64,000 nucleotides of DNA from Deltaproteobacteria bacterium. GTDB taxonomy: Bacteria > Acidobacteriota > Thermoanaerobaculia > Multivoradales > JAHZIX01. The stretch covers positions 38,668 to 102,667 of the forward strand of contig JAHZIX010000041.1 of assembly GCA_022601195.1 (NCBI GenBank). The letters are read 5' to 3'. The position numbers and the translations under genes were made by a program. Positions 50,890 through 59,049 of this stretch are shown in pieces. Numbering within the stretch: the stretch's first letter is position 1; every line of letters starts with the position of its first letter. The notes beneath the pieces were generated by a model that worked only from the letters and a program-made list of their open reading frames with translations, was not told the origin of the DNA and made no database searches.

Positions 50890-52220
50890 GCCCTTCCCCC
50901 TTGGGCCTGACTCAGAGCCGCCTCGAGAGTCGGCCTAGGAGTCGGCCGGGCATCCGCCAGGCTGCCCAACTCCGGCGGCAAGTCCGTCAAACCGGGCCGC
51001 GGCGCCCCCACCAGGACCGCCATATTTCCCGGAGGGTGGCGATTCTCGTGCATCCACTGGTGACAGGCGCCGACCTGGCTGAGAGGCTCGGTACGGGACA
51101 GACACGGATCGATGCGTCCCTGGCAGACCAAGTCGTTGAGGGCGGCGCATTGCTGTGGGTTAGCGAAATGAGACCCTTGGAGGCGCTTCTGGCGCATCCA
51201 AAGGTAGCGAAGGTCGACGTCGCCAGCGTACCCGGAAGTACCGGCGCAAATCACCACCATGCCATCGTTGGCACAGAGATAGATGGAGGTGGGCAAGGTG
51301 GCCTCCCCGGCGTGTTCGAAAACGATGCGGGGGTTGCGGCGCTCTCCCAGCTCCTCCCAAAACCGCCGACCGAAGGCTTGAGCACCCGCCAGCCAACTGC
51401 CGAAAGCCGTGGCGTCATCGAGGCTGGGGAGCCGCCCCCAATGGTCGAACTCATTTCGATCCAGAACGCCTTGGGCTCCGAGACGCCGGCAATAGTCCGC
51501 CCGGTCCTGACTCGAGACCACCGCTATGGGAATGCCTCCAAACTCCTTCACCAGTTGAATGGCCATGGAGCCGAGACCCCCGGCGCCACCCCAAATCAAC
51601 ACCGGATCACCCGCCTCCACTCGGTGGGGCGGCCAGCCACGTAACTGGCGATAGGCGGTCGCCCCTACCAACATGTAGGCAGCGGCTTCCTCCCAGGTCA
51701 AATGGGGAGGCTTGGGAAGACATTGGTAGGGCTCCACCAAGGTGAATTGGGCGAAGGAGCCATAGTTCGCTTCATACCCCCAAATCCTCGCCGATGAAGA
51801 GCTGATGGGGTCGGCACCAGCCCGCACGTCCGCAGCGTTGGGGTCGAATTGGCAACAGGAGAGAACCACCGGGTCACCGACCTGAACCTCTGAAACTCCG
51901 CGTCCAACGGCCCAAACGATGCCGGAAGCATCCGAACCGCCAATGTGGAAATCTTCCGGAGCTCCCTTGCGCTGACGCGCTGCGATGACATCCATAGGCT
52001 GGCCCAGAGCCGCCCAGACGTTGTTGTAGTTGATGCCAGCCGCCATCACCAAGACCAAGACCTGCCCATCCTTGGGACGAGGCACCGCGACCTCTTCCAG
52101 AGCGAAGGCCTGTTCCGGCTCTCCGTAGCGCTCTTGGCGAACCACAGCGGCGAGCATGCGGCGGGGCAGAACCCCCAGGGAGGGGATTCGCCCAAGATCG
52201 ATCACAGCCGGGCTACCCAC
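50886..52220 (-). CDS. Crotonyl-CoA carboxylase/reductase (CCR) homologue
   Basis: 444 residues of the MDR superfamily, specifically CCR-like. The N-terminus LGRIPSLGVLPRRM with RYGEPEQAFALEEV matches the CCR opening. AAGINYNNVWAALGQP, HIGGSDASGIVWAVG, RIWGYEANYGSFAQF and IVFEHAGEAT carry the Asn, Glu and His positions I associate with CO2 binding in CCRs. VLIWGGAGGLGSMAIQLV is the NADPH loop. CCRs make alkylmalonyl-CoA from 2-enoyl-CoA. The GTG start 2 bp after the lyase stop fits homology. It could feed an unusual extender unit to PKS module 2. A plain enoyl reductase is the alternative. Confidence 0.87.
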   Translation of the reverse strand: MGSPAVIDLGRIPSLGVLPRRMLAAVVRQERYGEPEQAFALEEVAVPRPKDGQVLVLVMAAGINYNNVWAALGQPMDVIAARQRKGAPEDFHIGGSDASGIVWAVGRGVSEVQVGDPVVLSCCQFDPNAADVRAGADPISSSSARIWGYEANYGSFAQFTLVEPYQCLPKPPHLTWEEAAAYMLVGATAYRQLRGWPPHRVEAGDPVLIWGGAGGLGSMAIQLVKEFGGIPIAVVSSQDRADYCRRLGAQGVLDRNEFDHWGRLPSLDDATAFGSWLAGAQAFGRRFWEELGERRNPRIVFEHAGEATLPTSIYLCANDGMVVICAGTSGYAGDVDLRYLWMRQKRLQGSHFANPQQCAALNDLVCQGRIDPCLSRTEPLSQVGACHQWMHENRHPPGNMAVLVGAPRPGLTDLPPELGSLADARPTPRPTLEAALSQAQGGRA

Positions 52221-52222
52221 CG

Positions 52223-53851
52223 TCAGACCTCGAAATCCCAGCTACCCATAGGAAGCTCGTCGTTGCGTAGGAGATCCAACACTTGCTCGATATCCACGTC
52301 CTGTCGCCGATCCCCTTGGTTGAACTTCACTCGCTCTCGCACCTTGCGGTGCATCGCCAGTGTCCGAGGACGACAGCTGTCGAGGCCTCGCAGATCAACC
52401 CCCTGGCACAGGGCCAAGGTAGCAATGGCCGCCACCGTCTCGGTCAGATCGAGAACTCGCAAGGAATCGCGGGCAGCGATCGTCCCCATGCTCACCTTGT
52501 CCTGATTGTGCCCTTCCGTGCTGCGACTGAAGACACTGGCGGGCATGGTGAGTTTGAGGGCCTCAGCGGTGAGAGCCGAAGCGGTAATTTCCATGGCCTT
52601 GAATCCGTGATGGGAATAGCGGTCGCCTCCGGTCCTGGCCACTAGGTTCTCCGGCAGACCGTTGTTGCTGGACGGGCTCAGCAGCAGCACCATCTGGCGC
52701 TCCAGTAGGTCGGCGATATTGGCTACGTTGTTTTTTAGGCCGTCGGCGACGAAACAACAGTGACCGCCGTAGAAATTGCCGCCGTGCAAGACGTCGCCGG
52801 TATCCGGATCGATCAAGGGGTTGTCGTTGGCGCCGTTGACTTCGGTCTCGAGCCAGCGGCTCATCCATGGAAGAGAATCCACCAAGACACCGATCACATG
52901 GGGAGCACAGCGCACCGAGTACCGATCTTGAATGCGAGAGGAGGTCTCGCCGCCGCCGGGGAGATGCCCGTTCCAGGCTCCCCCACCTTCAGAAGATTGC
53001 AAATGCTCCCGAATCCAGCGGGCGCAGGCTCTTTGGCCCGGGTGAGGCTTGGCGGCAAAGATCCGGTCGTCGAAGTGACCACTATTGCCCCGCAAGACAT
53101 CGCTGGCCATCGCCGTGAGAGTCGCGGCGAACCGGGCCAACCGTCGAGCCCGCACCAGAGCCAAGCAGGACAATCCGGCCATGACACTGGTGCCGTTCAT
53201 CATCGCCAGGCTTTCTTTGGGACGAAAGGCCAACGGTTCCAGGTTCAACTGCTGGAAGGCCTCCGCGGCGGCCATGGGAACGCCCTGAAAGCGCACCTCC
53301 CGCTCCCCCTGGAGGACCGCGGCGACATAAGACAACGGGGTCAGGTCTCCACTGGCTCCCACCGAGCCTTGACTGGGGATCACGGGAAGAATCCGATGAT
53401 TGAGCAGGTCACACAACCTCTCCAGGACCTCCGGCCGCACCGCGGACCAGCCCGCAGCCAAGGAGGCCAGGCGAGCGGCGACCGTGGCTGCGGCAGCTTC
53501 GTCACTGAGCGGTTCACCGACTCCACAACCATGGAAGCGAACCAGGTTGCGAGGGAGATCCATGGCGTATTGGCTTTCCACGGAGTTGAGGCAGGATTCT
53601 CCAAAGCCGGTGGTCACGCCGTAGACTTCCCGCCCCGCCTCGAGCTGGTTTTGCAGTCGCTGGCTGCTGATCTCCAAGCGCTCCCGCAAGGCCCCGTGGT
53701 CATGGAGTCGAATCCTCAGATCTCCTCGAGCCAAACCGGCGACATCATCGACGGTGAGGGGCCGGTCCCCGAGCTCGATAAGGTCTTCCCCCGGCGAAAC
53801 ATCTCTGAATTGCGAACCTGTGACTACCGCTTCTGTCAACCCTTTGATCAT
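52223..53851 (-). CDS. Aromatic amino acid ammonia-lyase/aminomutase (MIO family)
   Basis: 542 residues. VYGVTTGFGES carries the catalytic tyrosine. GSVGASGDLTPLSY contains the Ala-Ser-Gly that cyclises to the MIO cofactor. MMNGTSVMAG, NGANDNPLIDP and the closing STEGHNQDKVSMGTIAARD complete the family set. The substrate-selectivity pair in RNLVRFHGCGVGEP reads Phe-His; from memory, histidine lyases have Ser-His, tyrosine lyases His-Leu, and phenylalanine lyases Phe-Leu. The enzyme should release ammonia from His, Phe or Tyr, or isomerise them. As the first gene of the CCR/GT operon it is a good source of an aryl-acrylate starter. Confidence 0.9.
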   Translation of the reverse strand: MIKGLTEAVVTGSQFRDVSPGEDLIELGDRPLTVDDVAGLARGDLRIRLHDHGALRERLEISSQRLQNQLEAGREVYGVTTGFGESCLNSVESQYAMDLPRNLVRFHGCGVGEPLSDEAAAATVAARLASLAAGWSAVRPEVLERLCDLLNHRILPVIPSQGSVGASGDLTPLSYVAAVLQGEREVRFQGVPMAAAEAFQQLNLEPLAFRPKESLAMMNGTSVMAGLSCLALVRARRLARFAATLTAMASDVLRGNSGHFDDRIFAAKPHPGQRACARWIREHLQSSEGGGAWNGHLPGGGETSSRIQDRYSVRCAPHVIGVLVDSLPWMSRWLETEVNGANDNPLIDPDTGDVLHGGNFYGGHCCFVADGLKNNVANIADLLERQMVLLLSPSSNNGLPENLVARTGGDRYSHHGFKAMEITASALTAEALKLTMPASVFSRSTEGHNQDKVSMGTIAARDSLRVLDLTETVAAIATLALCQGVDLRGLDSCRPRTLAMHRKVRERVKFNQGDRRQDVDIEQVLDLLRNDELPMGSWDFEV

Positions 53852-54108
53852 GGCAAATCAATCCAAATTAGCTGCCGTTTGGTGGGGAGCCCCAAGGCTG
53901 CGCTGCTCGCTGGCTGGTGCCCCGCAGCCCTCTCCCGGACCCTCTCCCCGGTATTTGTGAAACGTCTCTTCATCGACCCGATTCGGCTGTTGGAAGGTAT
54001 TCGCAGGTTCCTCTGGCCCCAGCCCACAGGACCCTCGACAGAAGCTGAATCAGCCGCTAGCATGAGAGAAGACCGCTCACCGCAGCCCTTTCTCCTCGGA
54101 GGTATCTC

Positions 54109-54984
54109 ATGGCAGAGCAACCCCTTATCAGCATCGTCATGTCCACATTCCGGGAGGTCGCTGACGCCCCGAAAAAGGACGGTATCGGCTCCTCCCTGGC
54201 CCTGGCGATCGAATCCGTCAGGCACCAAAGCTATGAGACCTGGGAGCTGCATATCGTTGCCGACCACCCCCCCGAGGAGGACCTCGAAGCGGCTCGACAC
54301 TTGGTCGAAAGTCTTGACGACGAACGGATTCACTTCACCAACCTGCCAGCTTGGGGTGGCCTCGATTTCCCGGGCTTCGACGCCAAGATCGCCGGAGTCG
54401 AGGCGGCACGGGGAGAGCTGCTGGCCTTTCTGGACGCCGACAATGAGTGGAAACCTCGCGTCCTGGAGCGCGCCGTAGAGGCCTTCTCCGGAGATGACAC
54501 TCTGGACCTGGTCTACAGCGACACTCTCTTCCGCCTTCATCAGAGGGAAGACCTCCTGCCGCTGCGCATCTTTCCCCTCTACCAACTTTTCGGACCAGCG
54601 GTTGGCGAGTCTTTCGTCTGGCGAAAGCCGGACTGGGACTCCCGGGCCCGTCGTCAGATGGAGAGACTCAACTTCATCGATACTTCCGACGCCGTCGTAC
54701 GCCGCGAGTCCTACGACGCCTGTGGCGGTCTCCAGCGCAAGGACAACTTGGACTGGAACCTCTGGAAGGCCATGGTTGCTGCCGGTCGCGACCATTTCCT
54801 GCGCATCCCCCACGTCGGAACCCTCTACCGCACCGCGAGCCTCGAGCAGCACCGAGAACTGATGGCCGTCCAGTGGGCGGAGTTCCTGGACTTGCCCTTC
54901 GACCTGGAAGACCATCGGACTCGGACCAAGGAAGACTTCGTCGCCCACCATCGAGAAAAGCACCTCGCTGGCTCTCAACCCTGA
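54109..54984 (+). CDS. Family 2 glycosyltransferase (GT-A fold)
   Basis: 291 residues. The N-terminal LISIVMSTFREVADAP is the GT2 nucleotide strand with an inserted linker. LAIESVRHQSYETWELHIV and LLAFLDADNEWKPRVLERAV hold the DxD-type DAD metal motif. YDACGGLQRKDNLDWNLWKA is the acceptor-side block. There is no membrane segment. GGAGGTATCTC gives a strong Shine-Dalgarno. It is divergent from the lyase operon (257 bp apart) and convergent with the radical SAM gene. It may be a second decorating enzyme of the cluster or belong to surface-glycan synthesis. Confidence 0.9.
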   Translation: MAEQPLISIVMSTFREVADAPKKDGIGSSLALAIESVRHQSYETWELHIVADHPPEEDLEAARHLVESLDDERIHFTNLPAWGGLDFPGFDAKIAGVEAARGELLAFLDADNEWKPRVLERAVEAFSGDDTLDLVYSDTLFRLHQREDLLPLRIFPLYQLFGPAVGESFVWRKPDWDSRARRQMERLNFIDTSDAVVRRESYDACGGLQRKDNLDWNLWKAMVAAGRDHFLRIPHVGTLYRTASLEQHRELMAVQWAEFLDLPFDLEDHRTRTKEDFVAHHREKHLAGSQP

Positions 54985-55003
54985 GAACGGAATCTCTTCT
55001 AGA

Positions 55004-55093
55004 GCATCCTCGGACCCGGCATTCCAGGCCCCGGCCTTCCAAGACACGGCCTCCAAGGGCACGTCCTCCCAAGACATGGCGTCCCAAGATAAA
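55004..55093. repeat. 15-bp tandem repeat, six copies, intergenic
   Basis: Six consecutive units (GCATCCTCGGACCCG, GCATTCCAGGCCCCG, GCCTTCCAAGACACG, GCCTCCAAGGGCACG, TCCTCCCAAGACATG, GCGTCCCAAGATAAA) lie between the convergent GT2 and radical SAM genes. The array is outside coding sequence yet keeps the same 15-bp period as the in-frame arrays. Confidence 0.85.
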
Positions 55094-55133
55094 GCGGTGA
55101 GATGCCCGAATCTCGGGACTCCCTCTTCAAGCA

Positions 55134-56483
55134 TCAAGGAAACTCCTCGTGCAACATGGGCTCCCTGTGCTCAGCGAAGCGATCCGGAGAACCGTTCTTC
55201 CAATCCTCCAAGAGGTCGATGTTGTCGGTGAAAACGCAGCCTGAGCAATGCTTCGTGGGATCGAAAGTCATGTCGAGCTTGCCATCGAGGAAATCCAAAA
55301 TATCTTCCGGCCGACAGAGCTGGTATTTCTGCGGGAAAAACTGCACTCCGTCGTTGAGCACCACGCTGTCGCAGGGATATACCGACCCCGGGCGACCGTC
55401 TCCTCTCCACGGCTCCTCGCCCAGATAGGGCCGGAAATAGGCCTGATGACAAGTGTGAGACTTCGGCGTGCGGTGCATCTTGTGCTGATGCAAGAAGCGG
55501 GGATCATCGACCTTGTCGAGCACCTTCTCGAGGGCCGCGTGCTGAGCCAGAAGGGTGCAGGAATCCAAAGAGCAGTTGGGTAGCAGGCGGATGTACCGAG
55601 CCCCCAGTTCCGTCGACAGGGACGAGACCCGCTGCAACAGCTCATAGCGATCCGTTTCCATCTCCGCCGTGGCTTCGTGCTCCGCGGTGTAGACCATGGA
55701 ACAGCCGACCACGCAGTCCTCTGCGAGGTCAGCCACGGGAAGACGAATGGTCTCCTGCCAGCCATCGAAGACGTTGATGCTGACGCGGATCCAGGAGAAC
55801 GCGCCCCAGGCCTCCTTGGAGACTCGCTGGGAGAGAGTTCCATTGGTGATCAGGGCCACCGACAACCCCCGTTCATACTTGAGCCAAGTGACCAACTCAT
55901 CGAATTGGCGATAGGCCGTGGGCTCGCCGCCGCCGGTCAGGATCACCGCCTTGAGGCCCCGGCTCTGGAGCTTCTCGATGTAATCCTGAATCCGGTCGAG
56001 CTCAATGCGCGAATGAGTGTCGCGATAGGTCACGCTGCAGTAGGGGCATTTGAGGTTGCAAGCCCCTTCCGGCGAGACGTGAGTACTGATGATGGAATGC
56101 CCCCCACCTTGACGGTAGGCTTTCATCTGCTCCGGGTGGCGCCAGAACTTCTTGCCGGTGGAAGTGAATTGGTGCTCTCGAGGCGTTTTCACCATGGAGC
56201 GGGGCATCTCTCCCTCGTGAAAGACCACGCAGGAAGCCATGGATTCCCCGGAGACGATCCGGTCAAAGACCAGATTCGCTGTCTCCGGCGTCAAGGACTG
56301 CAACTGGCTCTCGCCGCCCTTGTGGACCTCTCGCTTGTCGATCACCGTGGTGACCTTCCCCCGTTGAGCGAAACGCCGAATCGCGATTCGGGAATTGGCC
56401 AAGCGAAGCACTTCGATGGTCCCGTTTCCTCCGGGTAGCTTCCCCTCCCGGAGAACCTCTGCGTGGCGTAGATTCAACGACAT
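55134..56483 (-). CDS. Radical SAM enzyme with C-terminal SPASM-like cysteines
   Basis: 449 residues from the ATG at 56483; a longer frame (to 56630) overlaps the methyltransferase gene and is rejected. The CxxxCxxC cluster is CNLKCPYC near residue 150. ILTGGGEPTAYRQFDE is the GGE SAM-binding motif, and VALITNGTLS the ribose motif. Later cysteines (SHTCHQAYFRP, SVYPCDSVV, KHCSGCVF) suggest an auxiliary iron-sulfur cluster as in SPASM/twitch enzymes. It should use SAM and [4Fe-4S] chemistry on a peptide or small molecule. It is 11 bp downstream of the methyltransferase gene, so the pair is an operon. Substrate is unknown. Confidence 0.9.
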   Translation of the reverse strand: MSLNLRHAEVLREGKLPGGNGTIEVLRLANSRIAIRRFAQRGKVTTVIDKREVHKGGESQLQSLTPETANLVFDRIVSGESMASCVVFHEGEMPRSMVKTPREHQFTSTGKKFWRHPEQMKAYRQGGGHSIISTHVSPEGACNLKCPYCSVTYRDTHSRIELDRIQDYIEKLQSRGLKAVILTGGGEPTAYRQFDELVTWLKYERGLSVALITNGTLSQRVSKEAWGAFSWIRVSINVFDGWQETIRLPVADLAEDCVVGCSMVYTAEHEATAEMETDRYELLQRVSSLSTELGARYIRLLPNCSLDSCTLLAQHAALEKVLDKVDDPRFLHQHKMHRTPKSHTCHQAYFRPYLGEEPWRGDGRPGSVYPCDSVVLNDGVQFFPQKYQLCRPEDILDFLDGKLDMTFDPTKHCSGCVFTDNIDLLEDWKNGSPDRFAEHREPMLHEEFP

Positions 56484-56494
56484 GCTCTTCTTTC

Positions 56495-57217
56495 CTAGCT
56501 TTCGGATCGATAACAGATGAAAAAACCGTTGCCCTTGGGATAGTGAGCCCAGGCATCCTTGATCCCAGGCATCAAGTACTCCGAGCGCTCCACCCTCCAC
56601 CCCGCTCGCTCCAAGGTCTCCTGCCACCACTCCATGGACTCGCGAATCTCGTGGGTTGGGTCATCCTCGTACTCGGGAACGATGAAGCGCTCGCCATCTC
56701 CCAGAGGAACGATGGCGAAGAGGCCCCGGGAGACTTGGCGAATCGTGCTCAATAACCCGGGCAGTTGCTGGTAGGGGATGTGTTCGAGGACGTCCTTGGA
56801 AATGGCCATGTCGTAGTCACAGCCATTCTCCACCGCCGCCTCGACAGCAAAGGAAGACAGAACTCCCGGCGATGCTTCCGGTAGAGGTCGGGGAATGGTC
56901 AGATGTCCGTTGCTCGAAACCTGGGCGCAGAAAGAGCGCACTTCCGGGTCGACACAACCAATCGCATAGCGACTGATGTCGACTCCCCAGGCGGACATGC
57001 CGAGAATGCGCAGAGCTCGCACCAGGTAGCCTTTGGCGCAGCCGTAATCGAGCACTTTGTGCTCCGGCTTCAGCTGTAGAACCTCCACCATGGCCTGCGC
57101 CATAGCGACCGTTTGGTCGCCGAGCCAACGGTAGTTTTCGTAAAGAGATTTACCTGTCTGGACTCCGCGCTCGTAGTAGTCCGCGTCGAAGTCCTCGGAT
57201 CGCCGGAAGGTGCCCAT
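56495..57217 (-). CDS. SAM-dependent methyltransferase (class I)
   Basis: 240 residues. Motif I is KVLDYGCAKGYLVRALRIL; AWGVDISRYAIGC is motif II, and CDYDMAISKDVLEHIPYQQL is motif IV/V. It is soluble. It lies 11 bp upstream of the radical SAM gene and is probably cotranscribed and functionally coupled with it. The acceptor (O, N or C) cannot be told from sequence. Confidence 0.9.
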   Translation of the reverse strand: MGTFRRSEDFDADYYERGVQTGKSLYENYRWLGDQTVAMAQAMVEVLQLKPEHKVLDYGCAKGYLVRALRILGMSAWGVDISRYAIGCVDPEVRSFCAQVSSNGHLTIPRPLPEASPGVLSSFAVEAAVENGCDYDMAISKDVLEHIPYQQLPGLLSTIRQVSRGLFAIVPLGDGERFIVPEYEDDPTHEIRESMEWWQETLERAGWRVERSEYLMPGIKDAWAHYPKGNGFFICYRSES

Positions 57218-57682
57218 AGGGGTGGCCCTCGCTAAGCCAGGTCGTCCAGCAGTGGCTGGTACGGCCGAAATAATGGAGCTAACATCAATCGGTTAGCGCT
57301 ACAGAATTCCTGCCTCGGAAGGAAGTGGCCGGTCCCCCTCAAGCCTCATTTCGATGCCTGGGCCAAGAACCAACGCACCCTTCGAGCCTCGAAGAGACTC
57401 TCTCGAGATGCAGACATTAGGGAGTGACGAGAGCCGCCGAATCGTTTCGTAGTGATTGAAATAGGAGCGAGCGAGAATAGCCACTGAAGCTTTCTTTGGC
57501 TCAGAGGATCAGACGAGAACTGAGGAAAGTCCGCAGCTTCTCCGAGAAGAGGAAGTGGGACCTAAAGCCCCTGGGAGGCGAGCTCTCCGCCGGATCTGGC
57601 TCGGCGGCCAGCAACATTGTCCCGATCGCGGCAACCCCGATCTCGAGCCACCTCGATACCGGGATCGCCTACCGCGCCCCAA
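57218..57682. other. Gene-free interval of about 465 bp
   Basis: No credible gene. It holds the second copy of TTAGGGAGTGACGAG (57417-57431) and a short palindrome TTCGAGCCTCGAA. A 61-codon minus frame and a 95-codon plus frame have no protein features. Confidence 0.5.
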
Positions 57683-58732
57683 TCAAGGGCAGCTGGAAAA
57701 GGCCCCGGTATCCTGAATCGGCTGAAATTGAGTCTGCAGTGGGTTGCGATAGATCTGGGAGTCGCCAGTTTGGGTATCCGTGACCGTCAGGTCTACTTGG
57801 ACGTTGGTGAGGCCACCAGCAAAGACCCAATAATGACCATTGTTCCCGCAACCCCGAAGGACCTTGATCACCATTTCGACGTTGGTGGAATTGAAAAACC
57901 AAAAGTACCCCGTGTCGTCGGTAAGCTCGACAGCCTGGGCGGGCCCCATATTGCCACCTGGGGTGAGAAAGTCTGCTTCGACTCGAAAACGGTCATTGTT
58001 GAGGCACAGAGTTGAAGCACCCTCGGTACAGGGGCCGCTGGCTTCGCCACTAAAGACACCTCGAATCATCAGCGCCCGGTAGCCCGGATCGGTGGTAGCC
58101 AGGGGAATCCAAGTGCCGGTTTGGCTGATCCGGTTGAAGGCAGGTTGTGGCGTAGCCCCATCCCGGTCTCCACAGAGAAAGAAACCCGGATCGGTGGTGG
58201 CATCCCAGCGGACGCCGAGGAAAACTCGATTCTCGGTCACTTCGAGGTCGAGCAGGGACACGTCATAGGTGTAGAAGGCACCCGCCTGGGCCGCCGGAAC
58301 TCCCGTCGCCGTCACCGGCAGACGAGCTAGAAAGTCTCCCGGGGTGCCCCCCGTGCCGTTGGCTTCCCAGAAAACCAAGTCGAAGCTGAGACTCGAGCTT
58401 CCCCCGGCGGTGGCTCGCAACAAACAAACACTGACCTCTTCCACTCCTGCGGGGAACCGCGTGAGGTCGAAGCGCATGGCCATTTCAACAGTTCCGAGGG
58501 CATCTCCCCCATAGGCGGCATCTGCTTCGCCGTCGTCATAGCTCAACTCGAAGGTGGCTAAGCCTGGTGCCGGCTCCGTATCTAATCCCGTCGGCGACTC
58601 CGACCGAGCCAGGGCAGCCGGGTCGTAGACTTGTAGCGTGCTCTCCGGATCCGAGGAGGCATTTCCCAGGAAGGCCACTGCAAAGATCATCAGAAGGCCT
58701 AAAATCCAAAAGAAACCGTAGCCATTGTTCAT
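57683..58732 (-). CDS. Secreted protein with C-terminal DTGYFWFF-type domain
   Basis: 349 residues from the ATG at 58732, which has GGGAGGAG seven bases upstream; 14 extra codons to 58774 are rejected. A signal peptide (YGFFWILGLLMIFAVAFLG) precedes a beta-rich middle (about 50-240) with paired short blocks. The C-terminal ~115 residues start at CTEGASTLCLNNDRFRV, go through DDTGYFWFFNSTNVEMVIKV and NGHYWVFAGGLTNVQVDLTV, and end at AFSSC. I recall this last domain as a recurrent module in Acidobacteriota secreted proteins. No enzymatic motif is seen; a surface or adhesion role is possible. Confidence 0.8.
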   Translation of the reverse strand: MNNGYGFFWILGLLMIFAVAFLGNASSDPESTLQVYDPAALARSESPTGLDTEPAPGLATFELSYDDGEADAAYGGDALGTVEMAMRFDLTRFPAGVEEVSVCLLRATAGGSSSLSFDLVFWEANGTGGTPGDFLARLPVTATGVPAAQAGAFYTYDVSLLDLEVTENRVFLGVRWDATTDPGFFLCGDRDGATPQPAFNRISQTGTWIPLATTDPGYRALMIRGVFSGEASGPCTEGASTLCLNNDRFRVEADFLTPGGNMGPAQAVELTDDTGYFWFFNSTNVEMVIKVLRGCGNNGHYWVFAGGLTNVQVDLTVTDTQTGDSQIYRNPLQTQFQPIQDTGAFSSCP

Positions 58733-59049
58733 GATGTCTCCTCCCTCGATAGCCGGCGCCAAACGGTAAACCATATCTTATTTCAATATTTCAATTTCAC
58801 GATGCAACATTACCACCTCTCTTCGCATGCCTGGACCTTGTCACTCGAGATCAGGGGCCGGTGTCGCAGCAGAAAGCTGGTGAGAAGTCCCAGCCAAGAG
58901 ATCTGCACTGGAGATCTGTGGTAGAAATTTCCTACGAGGCCTTTGGCAATAAAGACCAGGCGCTCTTCCCAAGAGCTACTCAGAGCCGCACAACGGGTTT
59001 GACTGAAAGCGGCGGCTCGGGTCTCGATCCCCAGCCCGAGGAGAAGTCA
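58733..59049. other. Divergent intergenic region (317 bp)
   Basis: The promoters of the secreted-protein gene and the PLP-enzyme gene must lie here. An AT-rich tract (about 58775-58800) is the likely core. GAGATCTG occurs twice with a 13-bp period near 58899-58919. I looked for a SAM riboswitch because a methionine-related gene follows and saw none. Confidence 0.45.

Noticed and set aside
52760..54478. 572-codon plus frame opposite the ammonia-lyase
   Set aside because: The composition is that of an antisense frame in GC-rich DNA; the minus-strand lyase explains the region fully.
53848..55137. 429-codon minus frame opposite the GT2 gene
   Set aside because: It mirrors a clear glycosyltransferase, has no family features, and includes the intergenic 15-bp array.
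56484..56630. N-terminal extension of the radical SAM frame
   Set aside because: It overlaps the methyltransferase C-terminus; the ATG at 56483 has its own Shine-Dalgarno and fits operon spacing.
58733..59049. Possible SAM riboswitch upstream of the methionine-lyase-type gene
   Set aside because: None of the conserved SAM-I/II core sequences could be found by eye.
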